DNA of 64,000 nt. Source: Candidimonas nitroreducens (lineage in GTDB: Bacteria; Pseudomonadota; Gammaproteobacteria; Burkholderiales; Burkholderiaceae_B). The notes under the pieces are model-generated. The model saw nothing but the letters and a program-made list of their open reading frames with translations. It made no database searches and had not been told where the DNA came from. Of this stretch, positions 12,625-19,938 are shown piece by piece. Numbering within the stretch: position 1 is the stretch's first letter; every line of letters begins with the position of its first letter. The translations under genes were made by a program, and so were the position numbers. The stretch spans positions 32,464-96,463 of the forward strand of contig NZ_NJIH01000018.1 of the NCBI RefSeq assembly GCF_002209565.1, read 5' to 3'.

Positions 12625-13731
12625 ATGAAGACCAAAGCAGCCATCGCATGGAAGTCGGGGGCTCCCCTGACCATCGAAGACGTGGAACTGCAAGGCCCCA
12701 AGGCGGGCGAAGTGCTGGTGGAAGTCAAGGCCACCGGCATCTGCCACACCGACTATTACACGCTCTCGGGCGCTGACCCCGAGGGTATCTTCCCGTCCAT
12801 CCTGGGCCACGAGGGCGCCGGCGTGGTGCTGGAGACCGGGCCGGGCGTGACTTCCGTCAAGGCCGGCGACCACGTCATTCCGCTGTACACGCCAGAATGC
12901 CGTCAGTGCAAATTCTGCCTGTCGCGCAAGACCAATCTGTGCCAGGCCATCCGCGCCACGCAGGGCAAGGGCCTGATGCCCGACGGCACCTCGCGCTTCA
13001 CGGTGGGCGGCAAGCCTGTGCACCACTACATGGGCACGTCCACGTTTTCCAACCACATCGTGGTGCCGGAAATCGCCCTGGCCCGCATTCGCGACGATGC
13101 GCCCTTCGACAAGGTCTGCTACATCGGCTGCGGCGTCACCACCGGCGTGGGCGCCGTGGTGTTCACCGCCAAGGTCGAGGCCGGCGCCAATGTGGTGGTG
13201 TTCGGTCTGGGCGGCATCGGGCTGAACGTCATCCAGGGCGCCAAAATGGTGGGCGCCGGCAAGATCATAGGCGTGGATCTGAACCCCGCGCGCGAGGCGC
13301 TGGCGCGCCAGTTCGGCATGACCGACTTCATCAATCCCAGCGAAGTCGGGAACGTGGTCGACCACATCATCGCCCTGACCGACGGCGGCGCCGATTATTC
13401 CTTCGAATGCATAGGCAATACCAAGGTCATGCGCCAGGCGCTGGAATGCTGCCACAAGGGTTGGGGCCAGTCCATCATCATCGGCGTGGCCGAGGCCGGG
13501 GCCGAGATCTCCACCCGGCCGTTCCAGCTGGTCACCGGGCGGCAATGGAAGGGCAGCGCCTTCGGCGGCGCGCGCGGCCGCACCGATGTGCCGAAGATCG
13601 TCGACTGGTACATGGAAGGCCGCCTCAACATCGACGACCTCATTACTCATACGCTGCCGCTGGAGCGCATCAACGAGGGCTTCGACCTGATGCACCGCGG
13701 CGAATCGATACGTTCGGTGGTGCTGTACTGA
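12625..13731 (+). CDS. frmA: S-(hydroxymethyl)glutathione dehydrogenase / class III alcohol dehydrogenase
   Basis: 368 residues from ATG 12625 (AGGAG five bases upstream; the GTG two codons earlier is less likely). It is a zinc MDR protein: catalytic zinc ligands Cys40 and His62 ('GICHTDYY', 'GHEGAG'), structural zinc Cys92/95/98/106, and the NAD-binding 'VFGLGGIGLNVIQGAK'. It oxidises S-hydroxymethylglutathione, the spontaneous formaldehyde-glutathione adduct, to S-formylglutathione. The stop overlaps the frmB start by one base (TGATG), so the two steps of formaldehyde detoxification are translationally coupled. Confidence 0.96.
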   Translation: MKTKAAIAWKSGAPLTIEDVELQGPKAGEVLVEVKATGICHTDYYTLSGADPEGIFPSILGHEGAGVVLETGPGVTSVKAGDHVIPLYTPECRQCKFCLSRKTNLCQAIRATQGKGLMPDGTSRFTVGGKPVHHYMGTSTFSNHIVVPEIALARIRDDAPFDKVCYIGCGVTTGVGAVVFTAKVEAGANVVVFGLGGIGLNVIQGAKMVGAGKIIGVDLNPAREALARQFGMTDFINPSEVGNVVDHIIALTDGGADYSFECIGNTKVMRQALECCHKGWGQSIIIGVAEAGAEISTRPFQLVTGRQWKGSAFGGARGRTDVPKIVDWYMEGRLNIDDLITHTLPLERINEGFDLMHRGESIRSVVLY

Positions 13732-14696
13732 TGGCAGGCGATCCGCAAGAACCGCAGGCTCCGCAAAGCCAGCAAAGCCAGCAAGGTCAGCAAGGTCAGC
13801 AAGGTCAGCAAGGTCAGCAAGGTCAGCAAGGTCAGCAAGGCGGCGCCGATGCGCTCGAACTGCTCGGCGAGCACGGCTGCTTCGCCGGGCGGCAGCGCTT
13901 CTATCGCCATGCTTCCGCGGCGATCGGCCTGCCCATGCGTTTTTCCGTGTTCATCCCGGCGCAGGCCGAGAAGGGCCGGGTGCCGGTGCTGTTCTGCCTG
14001 GCCGGCCTGACCTGCACCGAAGAAACCTTCATGGTCAAGGCCAACGCCCAGCGCTATGCGGCCGAGCACGGCCTGATGCTGGTGGCACCCGACACCAGCC
14101 CGCGCGGCGCCGGCATCCCGGGCGAGGACGACGACTGGGACTTCGGCACCGGCGCCGGCTTCTACCTCGACGCCGTGTGCGAGCCCTGGAGCCGCGCCTA
14201 TCGCATGGAAAGCTATATCTGCGACGAACTGCTGCGCATCGCCGCCACCGTCCTGCCGGGCGACGCGGGCCGCGTCGGCATCTGCGGACATTCCATGGGC
14301 GGCCACGGCGCCCTGGTGCTGGCACAGCGCCATCCCGGCCTGTTCCGCTCGGTCTCGGCCTTCGCGCCCATCGCCGCACCCAGCCTGTGCCCCTGGGGCC
14401 GCAAGGCCTTCGGCGCCTACCTCGGCCCCGACCCGCAAGACTGGGCCGGCCACGACGCCTCGCGCCTGATGGAGCGCGCGCATTGCCCCTTTCCCGAGGG
14501 CATCCTGATCGACCAAGGCCTGGACGATGGCTTCCTGGCCGAACAACTGCACCCCGAAGCCTTCGAGGCTGCCTGCGCGCGGGCCGCACAGCCCCTGACC
14601 CTGCGGCGCCACGCCGGCTACGATCACGGCTACTACTTCATCACCACCTTCATCCGCGACCACATCGCCTTTCATGCAGAGCGGCTGCGGGCTTGA
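13731..14696 (+). CDS. frmB: S-formylglutathione hydrolase with a Gln/Gly repeat N-terminal extension
   Basis: 321 residues, about 40 longer than usual. The family domain begins near 'LELLGEHGCFAGRQRFYRHA'. It carries the esterase nucleophile in 'GHSMGGHGAL', the Asp in 'DQGLDDGFL' and the His in 'GYDHGYYF'. It hydrolyses S-formylglutathione to formate and glutathione. The extra N-terminus (about residues 8-38) is a run of QQG units encoded by a 9-bp tandem repeat (13762-13842). There is no ATG, GTG or TTG codon in frame between the repeat and the conserved domain, so the repeat should be translated. No Shine-Dalgarno sequence precedes the ATG; translation probably depends on termination of frmA. 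Confidence 0.93.
   Translation: MAGDPQEPQAPQSQQSQQGQQGQQGQQGQQGQQGQQGGADALELLGEHGCFAGRQRFYRHASAAIGLPMRFSVFIPAQAEKGRVPVLFCLAGLTCTEETFMVKANAQRYAAEHGLMLVAPDTSPRGAGIPGEDDDWDFGTGAGFYLDAVCEPWSRAYRMESYICDELLRIAATVLPGDAGRVGICGHSMGGHGALVLAQRHPGLFRSVSAFAPIAAPSLCPWGRKAFGAYLGPDPQDWAGHDASRLMERAHCPFPEGILIDQGLDDGFLAEQLHPEAFEAACARAAQPLTLRRHAGYDHGYYFITTFIRDHIAFHAERLRA
13762..13842 (+). repeat. 9-bp tandem repeat (VNTR) within the frmB coding sequence
   Basis: Six perfect copies of AGCAAGGTC run from 13780 to 13833. Two variant copies (xGCAAAGCC) precede them (13762-13779) and a partial copy follows (13834-13840). The period is 9 bases, so gain or loss of units changes protein length by three residues (QQG) without a frameshift. 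Confidence 0.95.
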
Positions 14697-14736
14697 CTGT
14701 GAGGCCAGGCATATCCTTTCCAGCCAGATGCCTGAT

Positions 14737-14782
14737 GTTCCAATACATAGGCTTTTATTGACATAAGCCGATGAATTGGAAC
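14737..14782 (+). promoter_or_regulatory. Large inverted repeat in the abiE remnant promoter (probable AbiEi operator)
   Basis: The segment folds on itself around 14759/14760: 18 of 23 positions in each half are complementary, including outer arms GTTCCAAT/ATTGGAAC and inner GGCTT/AAGCC. A perfect TTGACA lies at the centre (14758-14763), with an AT-rich -10-like CATATT at 14783-14788 (19-base spacing). AbiEi antitoxins are known to repress their own operon by binding inverted repeats in the promoter, which fits the position 12 bases before the abiEi start. Confidence 0.6.
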
Positions 14783-14793
14783 CATATTCAGAT

Positions 14794-14974
14794 ATGGATA
14801 CCGCGATCGACAAGCTGCTGGCGATGGCTCGTAACGCGGGGTTGATCCGCGCCCGAGATCTGGAGCCGCTGGGCATGGCGCGCTAAGCGCATGACCAGCG
14901 GCGAAATTAGGCGCTATGCCAAGCTCTGCCGCGTTGCCAACGTGATGCGTCCTTATCTGGAAAGCCTGGAATGA
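14794..14974 (+). pseudogene. AbiEi-type antitoxin remnant (internal deletion)
   Basis: Bases 14794-14886 encode the 30-residue N-terminal winged-helix start of an AbiEi antitoxin ('LLAMARNAGLIRARDLEPLG') and then stop. In another frame, 14891-14974 encodes what matches the AbiEi C-terminal end ('EIRRYAKLCRVANVMRPYLE'). The roughly 130 residues normally between them are missing, so an internal deletion near 14884-14891 joined the two ends. The final TGA overlaps the ATG of the toxin remnant, as expected for an abiE operon. Identification is from remembered family sequences. Confidence 0.65.
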
Positions 14975-15462
14975 CGGCCAGTTCCCGCAATGTCGCTGCA
15001 TCCGTGCGTGCAAGACTGCTCAACAAGGCCCGTGCCGGCAAGAAGGACTTCAACCTGCTATTGACACGGTATGCCTTGGAGCGGATGTTGTACCGCCTGA
15101 GCATCTCTGCGTATTGAGATCAGTTTCTGCTCAAAGGGGTCTTGCTTTTTGACTTCTGGTTCGACGTGCCGCAACACCCGACACACGATGCCGACCTGTT
15201 GGGATTCATGCCGGCGGAAGTGTCAGAACTGATCGTGGTGTTCCAAGAGCTCTGCAAAATCGAAGGCGGTGATGGAATTGTGTTCCGGCCTGAAACGGTG
15301 CGAGCTATCGATATACGCAAAGAGGCGAACTACCCGGGAATTCGTGTTACGACACGAGCGGAGAAGACCGGGCAGCTCGCGCAGGCGAGTGGGTTATCGA
15401 GCCGTAAGGAGCCGCCCGCGATTCCAGGCCGCGGCTGGAAGAATCGGGCCTGTACCGCATAG
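14971..15462 (+). pseudogene. AbiEii-type nucleotidyltransferase toxin remnant (in-frame stop, truncated)
   Basis: From ATG 14971 the frame reads like AbiEii ('LLNKARAGKKDFNLLLTRYA', 'LERMLYRLS'), is interrupted by TGA at codon 49 (15115-15117), then continues in the same frame with 'QFLLKGVLLFDFW', 'HPTHDADLLGF' and 'VFRPETVRAIDIRKEANYPG'. Resemblance ends near 15363; the last part to 15462 is unrelated. About half of the roughly 300-residue toxin is missing. The usual 'TRDLDLLG' catalytic motif has changed to THDADLLG. This is a dead copy. Confidence 0.65.
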
Positions 15463-15490
15463 TGCAGCGCCCAACGAGGCGCCAGACGCG

Positions 15491-15514
15491 GCGCGGGGCT
15501 CGGAAGCCCCGCGC
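15491..15514. terminator. Hairpin downstream of the Liv-type binding-protein gene
   Basis: A perfect 10-bp inverted repeat (15491-15500/15505-15514) with loop CGGA lies 22 bases past the stop of the minus-strand gene. There is no clear T-run on either side, so termination efficiency is uncertain. Confidence 0.5.
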
Positions 15515-15535
15515 ATCACTACATGAAGCCACCTA

Positions 15536-16684
15536 TTACTTCAGCAGCTTCCACTGCCCGTCCTTGACCGTGATCAGCTCGCGGCCGCGGTCGTCGAAGC
15601 CGCTGTGGTCTTCGGGCGTCATGTTGTACACCCCCTGAGTGGCCACCAGCTCGTGCACGTTTTCCAGGGCGCTGCGCAGCGCGCTGCGGAACTCTTTGGT
15701 GCCGGGCTTGGCTGTCTTCTCGGCCACAGGCACCGCGCGTTCCAGCAGCAACCCCGCATCGTACACATTGGCGCCGAACGTCGCCGGCTTCTGGCCGTAC
15801 AGCTTCTCATAGGCGGCAATGTATTTCTCGGCCACCTTCTTCGACGGATTGCTGTCCGGAATCTCGGGCAGCACCAGCATCAGGCTGGCCGCCAGCACCG
15901 TGCCGTCGACATACTTGCCGCCCAGCTTCAGGAAAGCCGGCAGCGCCGCGCCGTGCGTCTGGTAGAACGTGCCTTTGTAGCCCTGCTTGGCCAGCGTGAC
16001 CTCGGGCAGCACCGCCGCGCCGCCGGTGCCGGCGATCAGCACCGCATCCGGCTTGGCGGCATAGATCTTCAGCGCCTGGCCGGTGACGCTGCTGTCCGAG
16101 CGCTGATAGCGTTCGGTGGCCACCAGCTTGATATTGTGCTGCTTGGCCAGATTGCCGAATACCTTCAGCCAGTTCTCGCCGAAGGCATCGTTCAGGCCTA
16201 TGAAGCCCACCGTCTTGACGTGCGTCTTGACCATGTGGTCGACCAGCGCCTTGGCAATGATGTCGTCGTTCTGGGTGGTCTTGAACACCCATTTCTTTTG
16301 CGGCGTCATCGGCAGCACCACCGCGGCCGTGCCCACTGGCGCCAGCATCGGCGTGCCGGATTCGGCGGCGAACTGGATCACGCCCATGGCATTGGGCGAG
16401 CCCGAGGGCCCGATGATGGCGTCGACCTTTTCTTCGGAGATCAGCTTCTTGAAGTCGGTGACTGTCTGCGTCGGGTCGCTGGCGTCGTCCAGCGAAATGT
16501 ATTGCACGTCGAGGCCGCCGATCTTCTTGGGCAGCAGGGCCACGGTATTTTTTTGCGGGATGCCCACCAGCGCGGTCGGGCCGGTGGCCGACGTGACCAC
16601 GCCGATCTTGAGCTGGGCCAGAGCCGGAGTGGCGGCCAGGGCCGCAGCGACGGCTGCGGCAGTGGCGAGTGTCTTCAATAGCAT
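15536..16684 (-). CDS. ABC transporter substrate-binding protein, branched-chain amino acid (Liv) type
   Basis: 382 residues with a signal peptide cleaved after 'TPALAQ', then a type I periplasmic binding fold: 'LKIGVVTSATGPTALVGIPQ', 'IIGPSGSPNAMGVIQFA' and 'TVGFIGLNDAFGENWLKVF'. ATG 16682-16684 has GGAG nine bases upstream. No Liv permease or ATPase genes adjoin it; it is an orphan binding protein at the end of the catabolic cluster. In such settings these proteins often bind aromatic acids rather than amino acids, but the ligand is a guess. The promoter presumably lies in 16685-16982. Confidence 0.88.
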   Translation of the reverse strand: MLLKTLATAAAVAAALAATPALAQLKIGVVTSATGPTALVGIPQKNTVALLPKKIGGLDVQYISLDDASDPTQTVTDFKKLISEEKVDAIIGPSGSPNAMGVIQFAAESGTPMLAPVGTAAVVLPMTPQKKWVFKTTQNDDIIAKALVDHMVKTHVKTVGFIGLNDAFGENWLKVFGNLAKQHNIKLVATERYQRSDSSVTGQALKIYAAKPDAVLIAGTGGAAVLPEVTLAKQGYKGTFYQTHGAALPAFLKLGGKYVDGTVLAASLMLVLPEIPDSNPSKKVAEKYIAAYEKLYGQKPATFGANVYDAGLLLERAVPVAEKTAKPGTKEFRSALRSALENVHELVATQGVYNMTPEDHSGFDDRGRELITVKDGQWKLLK

Positions 16685-16982
16685 GGCGTTGTCTCCAGGT
16701 GACAGGTGTGGGTTGGAATAGTAGTGGATGATTCAGGGTGAGGCAGCCCCAGGCCGCAGGCCCGGGGCTGCGCCCGCCTGCCGGCGGCCCGGTGCATATT
16801 GCCCGGTGCCCGCCGGCTCGGGCTTGGGCCGCGGCGCAGCCAGGGCATCAAGTATAAGTAGTTCATGCTTGAAATAAAAGATGTTGCGCCCGCCGGCCAT
16901 TGCGCTGGCGGGCCGCCGCAGCCGCGACCGCAGTCTGTGCCACGGCCACAGCCGGTGCCGCAGCCTACCGCGGCGGCCGGCG
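16685..16982. other. Intergenic region between the SDR gene and the Liv-type binding-protein gene
   Basis: About 300 bases. An 8-bp inverted repeat (16743-16750/16764-16771, GC-rich) and an AT-rich stretch around 16850-16885 are visible. The latter could hold a minus-strand promoter for the binding protein, but I see no convincing hexamer pair. No gene seen. Confidence 0.4.
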
Positions 16983-17711
16983 TCATATCGTGATCGATCC
17001 TATGCTGGCGCCGCCGCAGACATACAGCGTCTGCCCGGTGACGAATTCATTGGCGGGGTCGGCGAAGAACATGACCGCGCGCGCCACGTCGTCGGCGCGG
17101 CCCAGGCGCTGCACCGGGATGCCGCGGGCGATGTTGCGCTCGCGTTCGCTGCCGGCGTCCACCACGTCGTAGAACATGTCGGTCTGGATCGGCCCGGGGG
17201 CGACGACGTTGACCGTGATGCCTTCGGGGGCCAGCTCCAGCGCCCAGGTGCGCGCCATGCCTATCATGCCGGCCTTGGTGGCGGAATAGGCCGTGCGGGT
17301 CTGCAGGCCCAGCGCGCCGCGCGAGGACATCAGCACGATGCGGCCGAAGCGGCGCTGGCGCATGCCGGGCAGGAAGGCCTGGGCCAGCGTGATCGCCGAG
17401 CCCAGGTGCAGCTGGGTCAGGCCCTGCAGCTCGTCCAGGGTCACGTCGGGCAGCAGGTGCGGCCAGATCACTCCGGCGTTGTGCACGAAGTGCGTCACCT
17501 GGTGTTCGCCGGCAAGCTGCGCCGCGGCCTGCTGCACGGCTTGCGGGTCGAGCAGATCCACCTCCAGCGAGTGCAGCCGCGGACGGCTGTGCTCGGGGGC
17601 GCGGCGTGCCACAGAAACGACTTCGTAGCCGGCCTCCAGCATCTGGCGGCAGATCTCGGCGCCGATGCCGGCGCTGCCGCCGGTGACGACGGCTGTATGG
17701 GAATTTGGCAA
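16983..17711 (-). CDS. Short-chain dehydrogenase/reductase
   Basis: 242 residues, classical FabG-like SDR. It has the cofactor motif 'TGGSAGIG', 'HNAGV' for the NAG motif, catalytic Ser in 'IVLMSSRGAL', Tyr-x3-Lys in 'AYSATKAG' and 'VVAPGPIQTDM' after the active site. The start is TTG (rc of 17709-17711), supported by GGAGG six bases upstream. It lies between the cyclase-family gene and the orphan binding protein on the same strand. The substrate is probably a hydroxy- or ketoacyl intermediate of the local catabolic pathway, which is inference. Confidence 0.85.
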   Translation of the reverse strand: MPNSHTAVVTGGSAGIGAEICRQMLEAGYEVVSVARRAPEHSRPRLHSLEVDLLDPQAVQQAAAQLAGEHQVTHFVHNAGVIWPHLLPDVTLDELQGLTQLHLGSAITLAQAFLPGMRQRRFGRIVLMSSRGALGLQTRTAYSATKAGMIGMARTWALELAPEGITVNVVAPGPIQTDMFYDVVDAGSERERNIARGIPVQRLGRADDVARAVMFFADPANEFVTGQTLYVCGGASIGSITI

Positions 17712-17857
17712 GATGATCCTCCGGTTTCAGACAGGCTTGCAGTCAGGACGAAAGCCGCATTGCGGCGGTGGCGTTGGGAAGCCCGGTGCCGGGCTGCGGC
17801 CGCGGGCGGTGCGGCGAGGCGTAAGGGCCGGCCCGCCGCTGTCATTGCAAATCCACA

Positions 17858-18643
17858 TCAAGCTTGCGGCGTCAGCGCCAGCACGCGCAGCGGGCTGCCC
17901 GAACCGCGCCGGATCTTCAGCGGCGCCGAGAAGATCACCGCCCCGGTCGGCGGCAGCTGGTCGAGATTGGTCAGGCACTGCAGGCCGTAGCGGTTGTTGC
18001 CGTGCATGAAATAGTGGCAGGGGAAGGGCGGATCCAGGTGCTGCGCCTGCCCGGTGTCGGTGCCCACCGATTCGGTGCCGAAGCCGTGCACGTCGCGTTC
18101 CTTGATGAGCCAGGGCACGACCTGCGCATCCGGGCCGGGCGAGTGCGCGCCGTCTTCGCGCATGTTCAGATAGTCTTCCGGCTTGGCGCGCTTGGACCAG
18201 TCGGTGCGCATCAGCACCCAGGAGCGCGGCTTGATGCGGCCGTGGCGTTCTTCCCACTGCCGTACGAAGTCCACCGTCAGCAGGAAGTCGGCGTTCTCGC
18301 GCGATTCGGCCGAGCAGTCTATGACCGCCGCCTCGGCGATGAAGGCCTGTATGGGGATGGTGTCCACGGTGTTGTCGGGCTGATCTTTGCCGCTGACCCA
18401 GTGCACCGGCGCGTCGAAGTGGGTGCCGGTGTGCTCCGAGCAGGAAAAGTTGTTCCAGTACCAGGCCGGGCCGCGCTCGTCGTAGCGCGAGATCTCTTCG
18501 ATGCGGAAGGGCCAGGCCTGGCCGAATTCCGGCGGCAGCACGATGGTGGGGAAATCGGGCGACAGGGTCTCGGTCAGATCGACGATGCGGATGCTGCCCG
18601 CGGCGAGTTCCGACATGAATTGTGTCAGGACAGGGGTGCTCAT
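17858..18643 (-). CDS. Cyclase-family metal-dependent hydrolase (kynurenine formamidase-like)
   Basis: 261 residues from ATG 18641-18643 (GGAG upstream). It contains the family metal-binding signature HxGTHxDxPxH ('HTGTHFDAPVH') and 'SVGTDTGQAQHL' later. Members hydrolyse amides or lactones (N-formylkynurenine, isatin, cyclic intermediates). 'IVDLTETLSPDFP' is the typical opening strand. It follows the DUF35-SDR gene after a hairpin with a T-run (18661-18682), so it may be transcribed partly by read-through or from its own promoter. The substrate is unknown. Confidence 0.85.
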   Translation of the reverse strand: MSTPVLTQFMSELAAGSIRIVDLTETLSPDFPTIVLPPEFGQAWPFRIEEISRYDERGPAWYWNNFSCSEHTGTHFDAPVHWVSGKDQPDNTVDTIPIQAFIAEAAVIDCSAESRENADFLLTVDFVRQWEERHGRIKPRSWVLMRTDWSKRAKPEDYLNMREDGAHSPGPDAQVVPWLIKERDVHGFGTESVGTDTGQAQHLDPPFPCHYFMHGNNRYGLQCLTNLDQLPPTGAVIFSAPLKIRRGSGSPLRVLALTPQA

Positions 18644-18660
18644 GGTGTCTCCGTCAAAAG

Positions 18661-18682
18661 GCCGCGCGGTGCGCCGCGCGGC
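18661..18682 (-). terminator. Hairpin terminator or attenuator after the oxygenase/CoA operon
   Basis: 9-bp perfect inverted repeat (18661-18669/18674-18682), 4-base loop, followed in the direction of transcription by CTTTTG. It lies 15 bases past the stop of the DUF35-SDR gene and about 18 bases before the cyclase-family start. Confidence 0.6.
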
Positions 18683-18696
18683 GCTGGTGTGGGGGG

Positions 18697-19938
18697 TTAT
18701 TGGCCCAGTTCGCGTTCCAGGCCCTTGGGGTTGTCGTGCAGGCGTTCGACGAATTCGCGCGCCACGTCGCCGACGTAGGCGTCTTCCGTGCCGCTGCGCA
18801 GCGCCTGCACCACGGCGTCGGCGATCGCCTTGGGGCTGACCCGCGGCGGCGGCGTGAGCTGCTCCCATTCGTGATCCACCGGGCCGGGAAAGACGTTCAC
18901 CACCCGCACGCCCGACTGGCGCATTTCGTGGCGCAGGCATTGCGCCACCGAAAGCGCCGCCGCCATCGAGGCCGACCAGAGGCCGCGCGCCGGCAAGTTG
19001 ATGTGCGCATAGATGGTCAGCACATTGACCCAGGCCACGGCGCTGTTCACGCCGTCGGCCGCGCGCCCGGCCATGGCCGGGCCGAAGTGCTGCGCCAGCC
19101 GCAGCAGGCCCATGCAGTTCACGTCCAGCGCGTCGCGCGCCTTGTTCAGGTCGCGGTTGTACAGCACCCCGCCGTCGCGTTCATAGCCGGCGGTGTTGAC
19201 CAGGATCTCGACCTTGCCGCCGATCGAGCGCGAGATGCGCTCGACCGAATCGCTGTCGGTGACGTTCAGCGGCTGCGCCTGGATGCGCGGATCCTGGCAC
19301 AGGGCGTCGAAGGCCGCCGAGCGCTTCCAGGTTTCGGGGTCGCCCACGAATACCGTGGTGGCGCCGGCCTCGAGCAGGGCGCGGGCCACCGCCATGCCCA
19401 CCGGCGTCTTGCCGTCGGTGACCAGGGCGCGGCGGAATTTCGGGTCGCAGGAGGTTTCGCGCAGGGTGGGGTCGTCTTCCATGTCGGGCGTGGCCTGTAC
19501 GGGTAGGGCGATCATCACGGCCTGGCCGCTGCGATCGAGTTTGAGGGACAGCCTGACCTGGTCGCCGTCGCGGCAATCGCCGTGCACGTGGGCGATGACC
19601 GAGGGGCCGGCCGCCATGCGCACCGTGCCGATGCGCCAGGGCAGGCGCTCGCGGAAATACAGATCGTTGCTGTGATGCAGCGTGGTGCTGACCAGCAGCG
19701 TGCCGGCCGGGTCGACCGCGCGCCATTCGAGGTGTTCGGACAGGCAGTTGCGGCAGACCTCGCGCGGCGGGTACTGCACGGCGCCGCAGTCGGCGCAGAT
19801 CTGCAGCTCGAAGCGGCCCGCGGCAGCCGCGGCGGTCAGGCCCAGCGTGCGCCGGCTGCGCGTGGACGGCGGCAGCGTCGGCTGCCGCGTGCGCGCCATG
19901 GGGTTCTTTTTCGGAGGCCGGGAAAGTGGCTGGGTCAT
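18697..19938 (-). CDS. DUF35 Zn-ribbon/OB-fold protein fused to an inactive-looking SDR domain
   Basis: 413 residues from ATG 19936-19938, which overlaps the thiolase-like stop (ATGA). Residues about 40-165 form a DUF35 unit: a zinc ribbon with Cys48, 51, 62 and 65, then an OB fold ('GTLLVSTTLHHS', 'GPSVIAHVHG'). Residues about 170-400 form an SDR-like Rossmann domain with 'NTAG' at 248-251 and 'VNVFPGPVD' near 350. The nucleotide loop is unusual (VTDGKTPVG). Where the catalytic YSASK is expected, the sequence reads W321-S-A-S-M325, so both catalytic Tyr and Lys are lost. DUF35 proteins partner thiolase-like enzymes and bind acyl-CoA. I infer a structural or CoA-binding partner of the adjacent thiolase-like protein. 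Confidence 0.85.
   Translation of the reverse strand: MTQPLSRPPKKNPMARTRQPTLPPSTRSRRTLGLTAAAAAGRFELQICADCGAVQYPPREVCRNCLSEHLEWRAVDPAGTLLVSTTLHHSNDLYFRERLPWRIGTVRMAAGPSVIAHVHGDCRDGDQVRLSLKLDRSGQAVMIALPVQATPDMEDDPTLRETSCDPKFRRALVTDGKTPVGMAVARALLEAGATTVFVGDPETWKRSAAFDALCQDPRIQAQPLNVTDSDSVERISRSIGGKVEILVNTAGYERDGGVLYNRDLNKARDALDVNCMGLLRLAQHFGPAMAGRAADGVNSAVAWVNVLTIYAHINLPARGLWSASMAAALSVAQCLRHEMRQSGVRVVNVFPGPVDHEWEQLTPPPRVSPKAIADAVVQALRSGTEDAYVGDVAREFVERLHDNPKGLERELGQ

Noticed and set aside
13762..13842. The 9-bp repeat as a CRISPR array
   Set aside because: Units are contiguous with no spacers and lie within a coding frame; it is a simple tandem repeat. No CRISPR array was seen anywhere in the window.
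15142..15462. A stand-alone 106-residue gene
   Set aside because: It is in frame with, and continues the sequence pattern of, the upstream AbiEii fragment after a TGA, so it is part of a pseudogene.
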